64,000 nt of DNA from Lepisosteus oculatus (Eukaryota; Chordata; Actinopteri; Semionotiformes; Lepisosteidae), in assembly GCF_040954835.1 (NCBI RefSeq), contig NC_090704.1, positions 44,458,979-44,522,978 of the forward strand, given 5' to 3'. The position numbers were made by a program, and so were the translations under genes. The notes beneath the pieces were generated by a model. It did no database searches and was not told the DNA's origin. It saw nothing but the letters and a program-made list of their open reading frames with translations. Below are positions 50,939 through 62,900 of the stretch, one piece after another; positions within the stretch are counted from its first letter, which is position 1; each line of letters opens with the position of its first letter.

Positions 50939-53900
50939 TGGGCCAATGACGAAGCAGGTGCTTGACAAAAGATTGGTAAAAACTAGGGGGAAATGAGAAA
51001 GCGCTGTACAGATTTCCTGGGGTTAACCCTTCTGGTGGGTGTGTCACAGCCCATCGTGCTCCTGAGCCTTTGCAGAAATGAATCGGATGGCACTGTGGTG
51101 TGTTGGGTAGCACTGCTGCCCCGCAGCTGGAAGGTCCTGGGTCTGATGCTGGGCTCGGATGCCTGTCTGTAAGGAGCCTGCGGAGTTTTCCCTGTGTTCA
51201 TGCAGCTTCGCTCCAGCATCTGTTACCTCGGTGCCTCAGGACGGCTTGTCCTAAACGGGTGTCAGTGAGGAGTACAGGGAGGCCGATCCTGTAACTGTGT
51301 GAGGCCCAGGAGTGGGGCAGGTGGTGTGCCAGAAGCTCCGCCCGTGAGGTTATCGCCAGGCTGAAGAGCTCCTCCACCTGGGCCCTGGACCCTCCAGGGA
51401 CAGGCGCCGGTGCTGTCCGTGTCCTGCGCCGAGCGGGCGGGAGAAGTCAACTCCACCGCGCCTGGAGAGCTGCGTGTGAGGTTGTGCTGCAGGGAGGGAG
51501 GGAGGGTGAGTCACCAGCAGCATGCAGTAGCTCAGTGCCAAGAATCGTATTTATTGCAGTTAACCTTCCCCCAGGTGCCGGCTCCTTGGCCAGGGCTTCG
51601 TTGCCACGATGTGATAAATGTGCCGTAATGTTTTCCTAGTGCTCTGCAGTTATTATTTTAGGTGTATCTTGTTTTGTCCCTCTCTGAGATTCAATAATGT
51701 GGTCATTTCAGGGCATGATTATTATTGTGCCTGGTCTATTTCTGGAAGATCTCTCCAGATGTTGTTTTGGAAAGGGATTACAAACTCAACCCTGAGAGAC
51801 TGCGCTAATCCAAACTGGTGCAGCATGAGTCCTATAAATAAGGAATTGTGGGTTTGAAGGAATTAATGTGGTGATTTTCAATGGGCCAGTTTTCCGCATG
51901 GCTTATAATGTTAAGAAAATGTTGCAAAGAAAAGACCCTTCATGCTGGGACACTGAACTCTTGAAGACGTTGCTCAGGTGATCAACACCTTCTGACTCAC
52001 CGAAGACTGTTCAGCTTCCCTTCTTGACTTCTTTGACAGGTGCTGAACTGACACACAGCTGCTCAACAGTCTTGGACGTCTCAGGCACGATCAGCACCGT
52101 TTCAGGAGACGGCACTGCTAGTCCTACCATTATAACAGCTGTGACTGTTATTAGCACAGCTTAGCTTGGGTGCGAAGAAACAAAGCCTGTCATTTAGTGA
52201 TCTTTCTTTCCCATCGATCAGGATCTTCACAGACCCGATCACAGCAGCTCCGGGTGAGCTGCACATGATCCATCGATGCAAAATGGGTGGCCGTAGTTCC
52301 TTTGACCCACTGACCCAGCAGGTCGAATGGACTCGCTGTCAGGTGTTCCTTTGGAACAGAATCTTTCTAAACACACACAGCGATTTAGCACCTAAGCAGG
52401 TCACTTGTTCAGCGAAGCCCTTTCAGTGGGTTTCTGCAGGCGAACGCCTTGCTTGCAGACAGAGCAGAAATGCGAGACACAGGCGTTTGCTTGTTTGATC
52501 AGAAGACAAGTTAGGAGGGTTTCTAAACTTTTTTATTTTCTAATAAAGGGCTGTGAAAGCGCTTGAAAAGCTGTTTCGTGACCCGTCCCTCCTGCTGGAC
52601 GAGGCTCTCCGGCCTCAGGGCCAGCGCGGGCTGGCGCTGACTGGCGCAGCGAGTGTTGATGCCCACTGCCACTCGTGGACTGCCACTCTGGACTCTCACC
52701 TGCTTCACAGAAGCCCTCACTCCACTTGTCCTCTCGGTTACAGCTGCCATGAGTTTGCCTCGACGTTACCAAGGTCCCCCGATATCACCTGCCAGACCCC
52801 AGTGTTATATTTTGCGATCAGACGTGCAGTTTTATTGGATCGGCCTTGCTGATGTCCGGAGATCGCGGGTGAAATGATTTCAGGATGGCAGTGGGGGCAG
52901 TGACTTTGAAAGACGAGTCTTATCTGACCTTTGATAATGCACAATGCAAGGTGTTTAATAGTGTGCAGTTCTATACACTGTAAAAGCATGGCAGGACTAA
53001 AAAATAAACTCTCGGTGGTGCATGAGTCTTCCGTACGCAGAGCAGACCCATAAACAAGAACATTTAAACATGGTTACAACACAGGCTTGTGATGTGTGAT
53101 GGAGGAGCTGGTCTGCAGAATGACAACTTTACATGTTTTCGTTACTGCTGCTCAGTAAAACAGAATGAATGTGCTATTGAAAGTTTTTTTTGGGTTCTTT
53201 GCATATGGATTCAGCCCATAGAAAACTAAGGGAAAACGGGTAACAAGCGCTGGAGTGAACTTCCACTTTTGGCTTCCTCTGTGTTGTTATTGTAGGACCG
53301 AGGTTTGGAGGAACTGATTCAGCTAAAAGAGAAACAGAAATGGAGGGGCACTTCTGAAGTTCCAAAAGGCAGCATGACGAGCTTTTGTGAAAGAGCGGAG
53401 GGGGGGCGCTCTGAATGTTCGTCCTGTTTGAGGTTCAGATTGAGCCCCCTGAGATCAAGCTCGGTTAACATGCTTTTTTTCAAGGTCATGAACGAACTCT
53501 TTCGCTGCTCGCTGGCCTCGTTAAGTGCGGGGTGTTTAAAAGCTCGCAAGCAAGATGGGCCACATGGCCTGCACTCCTTTCCTATGTCTCAGACGTTCAC
53601 AGTGTCCTCTCTCTCATTCTTAAGTCCTGGAGATATACTATAGCAACTCTCCTTCACCTGCAGCAGTTCTCTTTCACATATTTCTGAAGGACTTGGATTT
53701 TCCCATTTGTCTGCAAATGGAAGCAGGGACTGAGTTCAGAGACCTAATTAGAACTATGCATCTGTAGCTGTATTAAAGACTGCATTTATTTATTATGACT
53801 AATATTCATTCATTCTTTTAGATGTATGATGTTCTTTAATTTAGTGTTAAATGTTAATTCATATATATATATAATGAGTTAAAGATCCCTTAATGATGGG

Positions 53901-56900
53901 CTTTGTTACTTTGCACCCAAGCTAAGCTGTGCTAATAATAGTCACAGCTGTTATAATAGTAAAACTAGCAGTGGAATTTTCTAAACCAGTTCTGTTTGTG
54001 CCCGAGATGTCTAAGCCTGGTGAGCAGCCGTTTGTGTGTTAAGAATTTAAAGAAGAGAAGCTGAACGGGCTTCAGTGAAGGAGCAAATGTATTCCTTGAT
54101 ATGATGATTTGAAATCGGATCTGATAATCATGTCTGGAACGAGAGACAGATTAAATACTGGCTGCGAATGCATGTGTCATGATAGTGAAAATAGTGTACA
54201 ATTTAGCGGAAGGTCACTTGTTCCGGGTGAGATTTGTGACAGTCTGAAGCCCATCTTAGAAGCAGCTGGGCCAATCAGAACGGCAGCCTTGCTGGGGCAC
54301 CAGTTAGGGTTCAGAGCCCACAAATATGCACGCAGGGACAATCTAGAGACAGCAATTCATGTTTCCAGTATGTCTTTGGAAGGTGGGAGGACACCCCCAC
54401 ACAGGGTGAGGGGGAGCAGACGGCACACAGAACCAAACCCAGGACCCGAGAGCTGTGAGCCAGAAGCAGTCCTGCCAGGCCATCATGCCACCCCCTCTTG
54501 GGTCGAACACTCTGTAACAACAGCAAGACTGTCTCATCTGTATTACACGTACAGCATAATATAAGAAAGGGGGAATTGTTTTGACTTACAAACAAGCATG
54601 AGTTAGTAATTATACCTTCATAAAACTGTCTTTGCCTTGAAGTATGGGACAAGTAGATGCCCTGCAGTTTAGTTTGCAGTGCTTTGTTTTTTTTTCTACA
54701 TTTGTGCTACACCTAAAGGAATTCTTGGATTTCATTCCTGTGAACTAACTGCCAAGCCATAATGAAATCTCTGCGCAGTTGTGGGCTGAAGAAACAAGTG
54801 CAGAGCATATGGAGCACAAAATATTAGCCAACGTATTGCAGAAACAACTTGCGAGATCCCAACACATTATCTTACGGAATATGGAGCATTTGCTGGACTC
54901 CCAACATTTTCTTTTCTTATTCCAAAATGAGGGTTTGCACAGTTCTGTGATGCACTCTTGGTGTACACATCAATGGATGTCTCTGCACGAGGCAGGATTA
55001 CTGCACCTCACCAAGTTTATTTACTCAACTTTTATCTCCTTCCCCTCTCTCTCTGTGTCAGAGCTAAGGTCTATTTTGCTGACCGGCTTGCTATTGGGTG
55101 TGATGGGAAAACACTGACTTTTTCCACACCTCAGAGCTCAGCCTGTTCGGGTTCGATTTGGCGTGGAGGTCTGGGACTAATAGCTGTTTCTGACCCCTAG
55201 CAGATGAATCACTGGGCGCCGACACCCGTGGCTGAAACACCAGGTCAAGGAAGCCCAGTTGTTGGCTTCATGCCCTTGGCAATTTCCGAGAAGAACATTT
55301 GGCACCAGTACCAGGCGGGTCCACTGACCCTGTGATGTGAATCTGAAGGCACATACAGTAGGAGGAACATAGGAAAATGGGACTTGAGCCTATTTTTTTC
55401 AGTAAATAGAAGAGATTAAGTGTCTTTGCAGGTTAACACATGCTGAACTGAACTGAAGTATCTACAAGTTGACCCTTTAAAAGGTTTATTATGTTTTGGA
55501 CATTTTTTTTGTTTTAAATTTGCATATACTATATATATATATGTCTGTACAGTATATGTTGGCACTTAATTGCACCTAATTGTGTATTTGTTTTGTTAAA
55601 AAGTCCTGATTACAGTGTACAGGAGCTGATTCTTTTCACTCTTAAAATCCCTAGAGGAAAAAAAAAGTTGGAAAATGCGATCTCGTCCAGAGACGGTGTG
55701 CTGTTTCTGTGAAGCTGTCTGGGCCAGCTCTACGGCGGGTCTGTGGTTAGTCTATGAGGGGTGCTTGATGTGCTCCCCTTGCTTTGAAGACGAGCACGCT
55801 GTGTGTCTCATTTCTGCTTTTCGACAGGATACCCGTTTTTAGCTCTGTCAGTATTGCAACCACACAACCACAGAAAACAGGAAGAAAGAACAACACATTA
55901 AACTGTGTATACGCAGCACTAATTCCTGCCTTTGATATTATCATTTTTTAAACTGTGGTGACTGTGCAAATGTAGGGACATGTTTGTTTTGAGGTTCTGT
56001 GTTGCTTGATAATACCAGGGTTATTTATTTACTCCTTATGGGTGCCCATGTGTGGGGAATACATGCTGCTGTGTCTAAGAGCCTTTGCTGGCTGTGTTGC
56101 CAGGGTCCAGGGTTACTAAGAGGAATTGTTGTGCTGAAGAGGCTCTTCCAATGTTTTTAGCTTCCTGTTATTCCCAGGACAACAGGCGCACTGTGCTGTA
56201 TTTTACTGCTTGTAGAGTAAGGGCACTTTAGGATGTTTTAATAGGAAAAAAATGTAAACACGCAGGATTGCACAACAGAGTATCTTAGGTGAGAAAGCCT
56301 GTGTGAAAACTTATGTTCTTGCAGTTCAGTTTATAAAAGGAAGTCTTTCCTAATTCGCTTTGCCTTCTTCACGTTTTTTGAACCTTATCATGCTGCATTA
56401 TCAAGATCTGTCTTAACCAGGATTGTGTATTCAGTCTGTACTTTCCTTTCTATTTCTGAAGCGTTGATGTGCTGGGGAAAAGCTGACAATAATTATGTGT
56501 GGGCTTTGGCGACCCCTGGTGGTTGACAGAGTAATGTTCATTCGCATTGCTCTCCTAGCGGCAGGTTTAAAATACTCTGTTGCAAAGAACTGTAAAACAT
56601 TGCTTTATACAGCAACAGACGAAGAACAGACGGGTCCTTTATCAACAGGCCCACCAAGCCCAGATTTTTAAGTATGAGCAATGCGTGCTTGTTTGTGTGT
56701 ATGCATTGCACACCCACTCAATTCACCCTGCTTATTGTGTACTGTTCCCTCCCAGCTCTTAAATAGGGAACGGCACATTTACAAAAACACTGAAATCTCT
56801 GAGCTGCACAGTGTATGCGGGGGGTTGTTTTCCCTGCAGGAATGACTCAGTGGTACAGAGTCCCCTGGGGTCCTGTGCTGACAGGAAGCTCATTATAATC

Positions 56901-59900
56901 CGTGGAGGTCGCAGGCCAGGGGGAGAGAGCATGAGGCTCTGCATTTCTGACCTACAGACCTACAGCATGAGATACGCACACACCCTTCCAGAAAGAGAAA
57001 ACAGCACAGCGAACAGCTCTGGAACCCACTGTCTTTCCAAGACGAGCGCAGGGCTCGGGAAGGGTGACTTTATTAGCTTCTCAGTCACAGAAGAAGAGGC
57101 TTCCGAAAACCAGTTTTCCCTTTGATGAGAAGTCCGTTTCCATAAAATCCCTACTTCTTCCCTACGAACAGTTACAGTTACGTCACGCCACGAAAGTCGA
57201 TGATTCTTTTCAAGTCGGGGTATTATGCTTCATCCTCAATCGAGTTGCATCCTAGTTCTTGGAAGGCAGCTGTCTTAAAATAATTCTGCATGGCTCCTTG
57301 CTACTTTAAAAATCACATTCACGTCAAGCTACATATTTCCACAGTGCGTGTTGGTTTCCTTTAGATTGAAACTTAAGGAGGCATTTAGGGGTTACTGTTT
57401 TCTCTCCTGCCAAACACTGCAAGCTAGTCTTAACCATCGTGCTGTGGCTAATATATATATTTACTGTTTTTCTCATGTGACATCAAAGCTCGCAGACCGC
57501 GGTGGGTTTCAGTGCCAGCCTGTCTGCGATAGCGCCTGCTTGTGTTTTCAAGGGAGCACGGCGTGGTGCCACACCTGCCCACTGCGAGTGGCTGAGCCGG
57601 CTGCCTCAGCAGTCGTCATGCCCTCTCTTTTCTGTGCTCCTTATTTCGGACTCGCCAGCTGTGCCACGGCCTGCTCACCGCCTGGGGAAGACTGGACATG
57701 CCCGCCGGTCGGAGTCCTGTGCCGTGGGTGTGCTGTCCGCCTGGTGGACCCCACCCGGGGCTCGGACACGCGTGTGGCACCACAGGGGCAAGTCTTCCTG
57801 CCACCAGCGGCTGAATTTTACCCATTTTGAACTGTGGAGGGCAGATGGTTCCTTAGCGGTTTCCAAGGACAACGTGCAGAGGCAGAGGCAGTAGCTCAAC
57901 AGGGGGCGCTTTGCTTTCAGGGACTGGGGGAAGCAGGTTTTTCAGGTGTCTCTGTCTGCTTCGGTCTAACTGAGGATATAGCAGTCAGTCTTCCTAATTG
58001 TCTGGGAGCCTGAAAACAAGTTGCTATGAAGGCAGGCTGCCTCTTGATGGAAGGTTGCCATGATAAACCAAGGCAAGAGCACTGTAGCGCTGCAGAGCAG
58101 AATAAAATCATCAGAAAAAACATTGAAAGATGTGTCCGACCTTGATAAAACGCACTTCAGTGTGTGGTACATGTAAGGTGAAAACCACAGGAAAAACTGC
58201 AGCATTTCCTGGAAATGCAACATGGTGAAACGTAACGACTTTTAAAGCTGCAATCAGCAGCAGTGAAGAATTTCTTCCTTCAAGTACGGTGGCTGAGCAG
58301 GTGTCCTCTGTGAGACACTGTTACAAGGTGATCATCAGTTAAGGTCACCTCTTCAGTAAATGGTAGCTCAGGATGGGAATGCCTGGACAGTAACTAGCAG
58401 CATGACTATGTGACTTGCCTCCATTACATTTTTTTGGCATGGCCTTGCGATGTAGGCAGCATTATCAACGTCCTCTTGTTCACACCTACCATGAGCTTAA
58501 GATACGCGCTTAACTTTCAGGAAGTCCCCAGGACGTGCGCTTTTACCCTGTACTCTTTTAAAGAAAACTCAGCACCTTAGATGGCGAATTACAGAATACC
58601 GGAGGCTCACTCAGCATCACCCAGATACAGTCCACAGGCCAATGGAAAAGCTGCTGTGTTTATTGTGTCTTGTAATTGTTGATTGTTACCCCATTGTTAA
58701 TGGTGTCGGACTGGTCTGAAGCTCCATGTCTCAAAAAAGAGTCAGTTAAATAAAACCAGTAGCAGTGTTCAGTTGCGAGAACGTCTTGAAAGTCGCTGAA
58801 CTATTACTGTATCGTCTCTAACTCTCTCTGCCAGAACAGGCAGTGCGCTGTCATGTACCCAGAGTGTGTACACACATCTTAAGAGTGGCACTACCTGTAT
58901 ATTTGTCAGCGCCTGCAATTTATGCAATGCCTCGACTGGTCTTTTCTGCTGACATACCAATGGGGACTGTTATCAATACAGCTTAGTTTGGATGAGAAGA
59001 AACCATGTGTGTCATTTAGTGCTGTTGAGTCATGAATTTACATTTCACATTGAACAGAATCGTTAATTCACTACCAGCGCGGGTACTGCAACTCAAGTTA
59101 AACTGTATGTGAGCAGGCAATATGACACATTGCAATGCTAACCCATCACATCCATCTGTCAAATCCAGATGACTCATTGCCAGGTGTTTCTCACCGCTAA
59201 CTTCCTTAGTTCACCTCTACACATCCCTAAAACTAAAACCCTGCTTTTTGTACAATGAAAATATATCTAGACTGACGATCTTTTAGCTTCAATCAAAGGG
59301 AAAGGGAGACCAGGCTGCTGCAGTAAGTGGGATTGGTGGAGCTACTACAGGAGGTGGAGCTCTTCCTTCTGGAGCCGAACTTTTCACAATCGGTGTCCTA
59401 GTATGGTGACGTGGGACACTGTGCCACTGCAGGTCAGATCCTCTGGATGAGGATGTTAAACTGAGCTCCGGTCTACTTGGTGATTAACGATCTTGTTCGT
59501 AGGTAAAGACAGCTCTCCAGCAGTGTAGGGGCTGTTAACCCTGATGTCCTGGCTAAATTCCTGCCCGGTCTTGTACAGCCTGGCCTCCCTGATGTTCCCC
59601 CTTAATTCAACTGGTGAAGCAAGTTCACTCATCTCTACAGTGAAGAGAAGCTGTCAGTGATAGATTACGTAGATCCCTTCATACTGTATATCAGAGGTTC
59701 ATTGGGATCCTTGGAGATTAAAAGTGCTATGCAGATGTAAGCAAATAATATCCAATTGTTCACATCAGGTCTAACTTTGTCTCAATTTCTTTAAACTCCT
59801 TCTTTAAGCTCAAAGTGCTATTTGCTAAACTCATAATGACTCAGTACACCTTCAGTGCACTCGTTCACACACACACTTCCTGTCTTCACCACCTCTAATA

Positions 59901-62900
59901 ATACACACAGCTGATCTCTTTAAGTCTGTTTTCGTAGTTATGATGGGGGAAACAATTACTCCTGCGGTGGTTGAAGAAGGTACGTAAAGCGCTTTGGGAT
60001 GAAAACTGCAAATTACAGCAAATGCACGGAATGAGCATTATTCCTACTGGTCTGAAAAGCAGATCGCTTGGCCGGGACAGGGCACCAGCTGGCCCATTCA
60101 TTCCCAGCGTGAATCTGTGTGCACTGGGCGGGGAGGAGGGGGGTGGGAGAGAGTGTGGCCGTTCCTGCGGGCGTGTGTGTGTGCGCGCGTGTGTGTGTGT
60201 GAGAGAGGAGAGTGGGTGTGATAGAGTTAGAGGGCTTGAAGAGCTGGAGTGCTCTCTGGGACAGTCTGTCCTGTGAAGGGGAGTGAGAGAGGGCGAGAGA
60301 AGGAGGGGGAGGCTGGCGTCTCTCTCCGATTCTGAACTCTCAGAGGCTGCAACGTGAAAAGTGAGAGAGGAAGTGAGAAAACCAGTTGGTCCTTTAAGAA
60401 ACTTCTGTGGGCTTGGATTCTGTAAACCACTACGTGCTTTTTTTGCGTTCGCTCCTAATTTGGGATTTGTTTAAAACCCGGAGGGCTGCGCTGAAACTTT
60501 ACCTTGATTGGGAAGGGATTTCATTACGTACACATTAAAACAAAAGATGTCCGATTCCACTGTGAATGCCCACCTGGAAGGAATTATATCAGACTTTGAA
60601 GGTTGGTCTCTCTTTTCTCCCTTTTTTTACTGTGCTCGTATTTTTTCCTTTACCTTTTTTACCGAATCTGCCTACTTTAGCAAGTTTGGAAGCAAAGCCA
60701 AGCAGTATACTGTACAAGATCACAAAATGGGGAAGTGAACCAGTGAGAGACACTGCAGGCAGATCACGTTTGGGTAGTTCTGAATGAGCCTATTTCATTT
60801 GACTGTTTAACTCTTTTAGCAGCATAACCAAGTGAATTCCCTTCTAATGAAATGTGCTTTTGATTTCTTTTGTCTTTATAACCTGTGTGCTGTCTTTCTG
60901 TTTGCCTTCTGTCCCTGTGGTTTTACAGTAGAATGGGCTACAGACTTCTGAGGTCAGACTCGGACTGGGACTGTAGAGTGAGGCAGGAAATCTCTGTGCA
61001 CAGAGACATGAGACTCTTTTAAAGGGTAAAGCTGCTGACTAAGTTGCAGGCAATGGCTTATCATTTCACTTCCTTCGCTCCTCAGATTTAGTTTTGCTTT
61101 GTTTCAACTTCAGCAGTTTTGTTTTGGCCATCTCCTCTCACACCCTTACTTATCTCTCTGTGGCTAGTGACAGTTGCAGGCACCTCTCTTATAATACTTC
61201 CAGGGCAGTTCTTCTACTGAAGACCTCTTATTTTGAATAACTCGTTTCGTCCGACCATGTTGAATTTGTCAAGTGTGTTCCATTATGTGTTAACGGTCTT
61301 TAATGATGATTTCAATGTCATCGTTAATTGTTTGTTAATAGGCACCAAGCAGCGGCTTGAATATTGAATGGAGGGATTTATTTATTATAAACCGATTTAA
61401 GATGTGGGTTCTGCTGCGGTTCATGGAAGGTGTTGATCTTTCTCCCCACTATGTAACAGGCACAGGCTTCATATAAAAAATAAAATGGGCCGTATCAGAG
61501 GCCAAATCACTCTTACTTGTGAAATAACAAGGAGACAGTGCGCACATTCATGTATGCTGTGTATGTAGGATAGGCTGCAGGAACCCGTGCACGTCCTTTG
61601 AGTGAACCTCTTCTGGTGTTTAAAGAAAAGGGCGCAGTGAAAAAAGTCCGGTTTGCAATAGCAAAGGATGGGACCTGCTTCTGTTCATCCAGAAAGCACG
61701 CGAGGCCCTTTGAAGGCCCACACTAGTATAACACAAACCCCTACATATGTATAAAGTAGTTTGGGCATTCATTTAATTTTTCACCAGTTGCACTTAGAAG
61801 TAATATGAGGATGACTTTACTAGCTGCATCAAACTCCTCCAATGTTGTCTGTTGGAAACCGATAGGAACAGTTCTAAAGAAGTGATGGAAACGTGTCCCA
61901 GCCCAGCAGGACTGTGAGCGTTACTGTGATGGAGCAAAGGTATCTAGATGTCTGGAGCCTGGAAGTAAGCCAGTGAGTGCTGTCATTTCACTCCTGCAGT
62001 CCAGCGGCTGCATTCATTTTTTATATCCACTCTTACTTTATATTTTAATAGGGACGCTGTGCTGTTCTGGCTGAGAGAAGCCGTGTGCATTTCAAAAGGT
62101 TCCGCTAATTTCTTTTGTCAACTCATATTTCTTTAAAATATTGGTAGTTGGCCGCACTGTTCTGGGCCGATGCAGAGAAGCAGAGGCTGAGACACTGCAG
62201 CTTTCAAATGAGACGAGGGCGTTTGGGCTGGAAAAAGGAAATTCCAGGGAAAGCACAAATTCTGCGGGTGCAGAAAATGTCTGGGTAGACAGATCGCGCG
62301 TTTCACTGCCTGGCCTCTTTTAAAGCACTCGTAGAAGAAGCAGGCCCCTGTCAGTTAACTCCCTCTGTGACAGGGTCACCAGCTCTGTTTAGCATAGGTC
62401 TTTTCGAAGGCTTCCCTGCATCACTTCGACAGCTGGGAAAGACAGTTTTCACAAAACAAAGAAGGGAACTGCATGTGGAAACAGTTTGGAGTTTGTTTGG
62501 GGATTAGAGGCAGCTGCAGTTGTGCCTCAGATACTATTAAGAAGATTTGTTTGCAGTGTTTGTGTGCTGTAGTTTTAAAGTATGTTGTTATCTGTAAAAT
62601 ATCTTTATGTCATATATAGTATGTATCTAGATTTCATACCTAAGAGTCAGTAATTTGCATCATAGACAAAGACAGATAGAAATACAATAAGAGTTTTATC
62701 GATTTTGCATCAGGTATTATATGCTTTGAATATGAAAACATGTTCTTTTCAGAGACTCAGTAATACCGCAGGATATTTACTGGAGCAATCTGTGCTGCCG
62801 GTCTTAGGTGACTATCCATTGTTCTACAATGCTGCCAGCAACCCCATTAATCCAGAATAATACCTTTATAGTTTAATGGCAGCTGTGTGTGTGTAGCAGC

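Noticed and set aside
54109-54564. 151-residue plus-strand open frame
   Set aside because: Half of it is the reverse tRNA-headed SINE at 54355-54497. No gene features are present.
57348-57830. 160-residue plus-strand open frame rich in Cys and Pro
   Set aside because: It lies in a GC-rich part of a SEPTIN9 intron, and overlapping frames on both strands are equally open. No domain pattern is visible.
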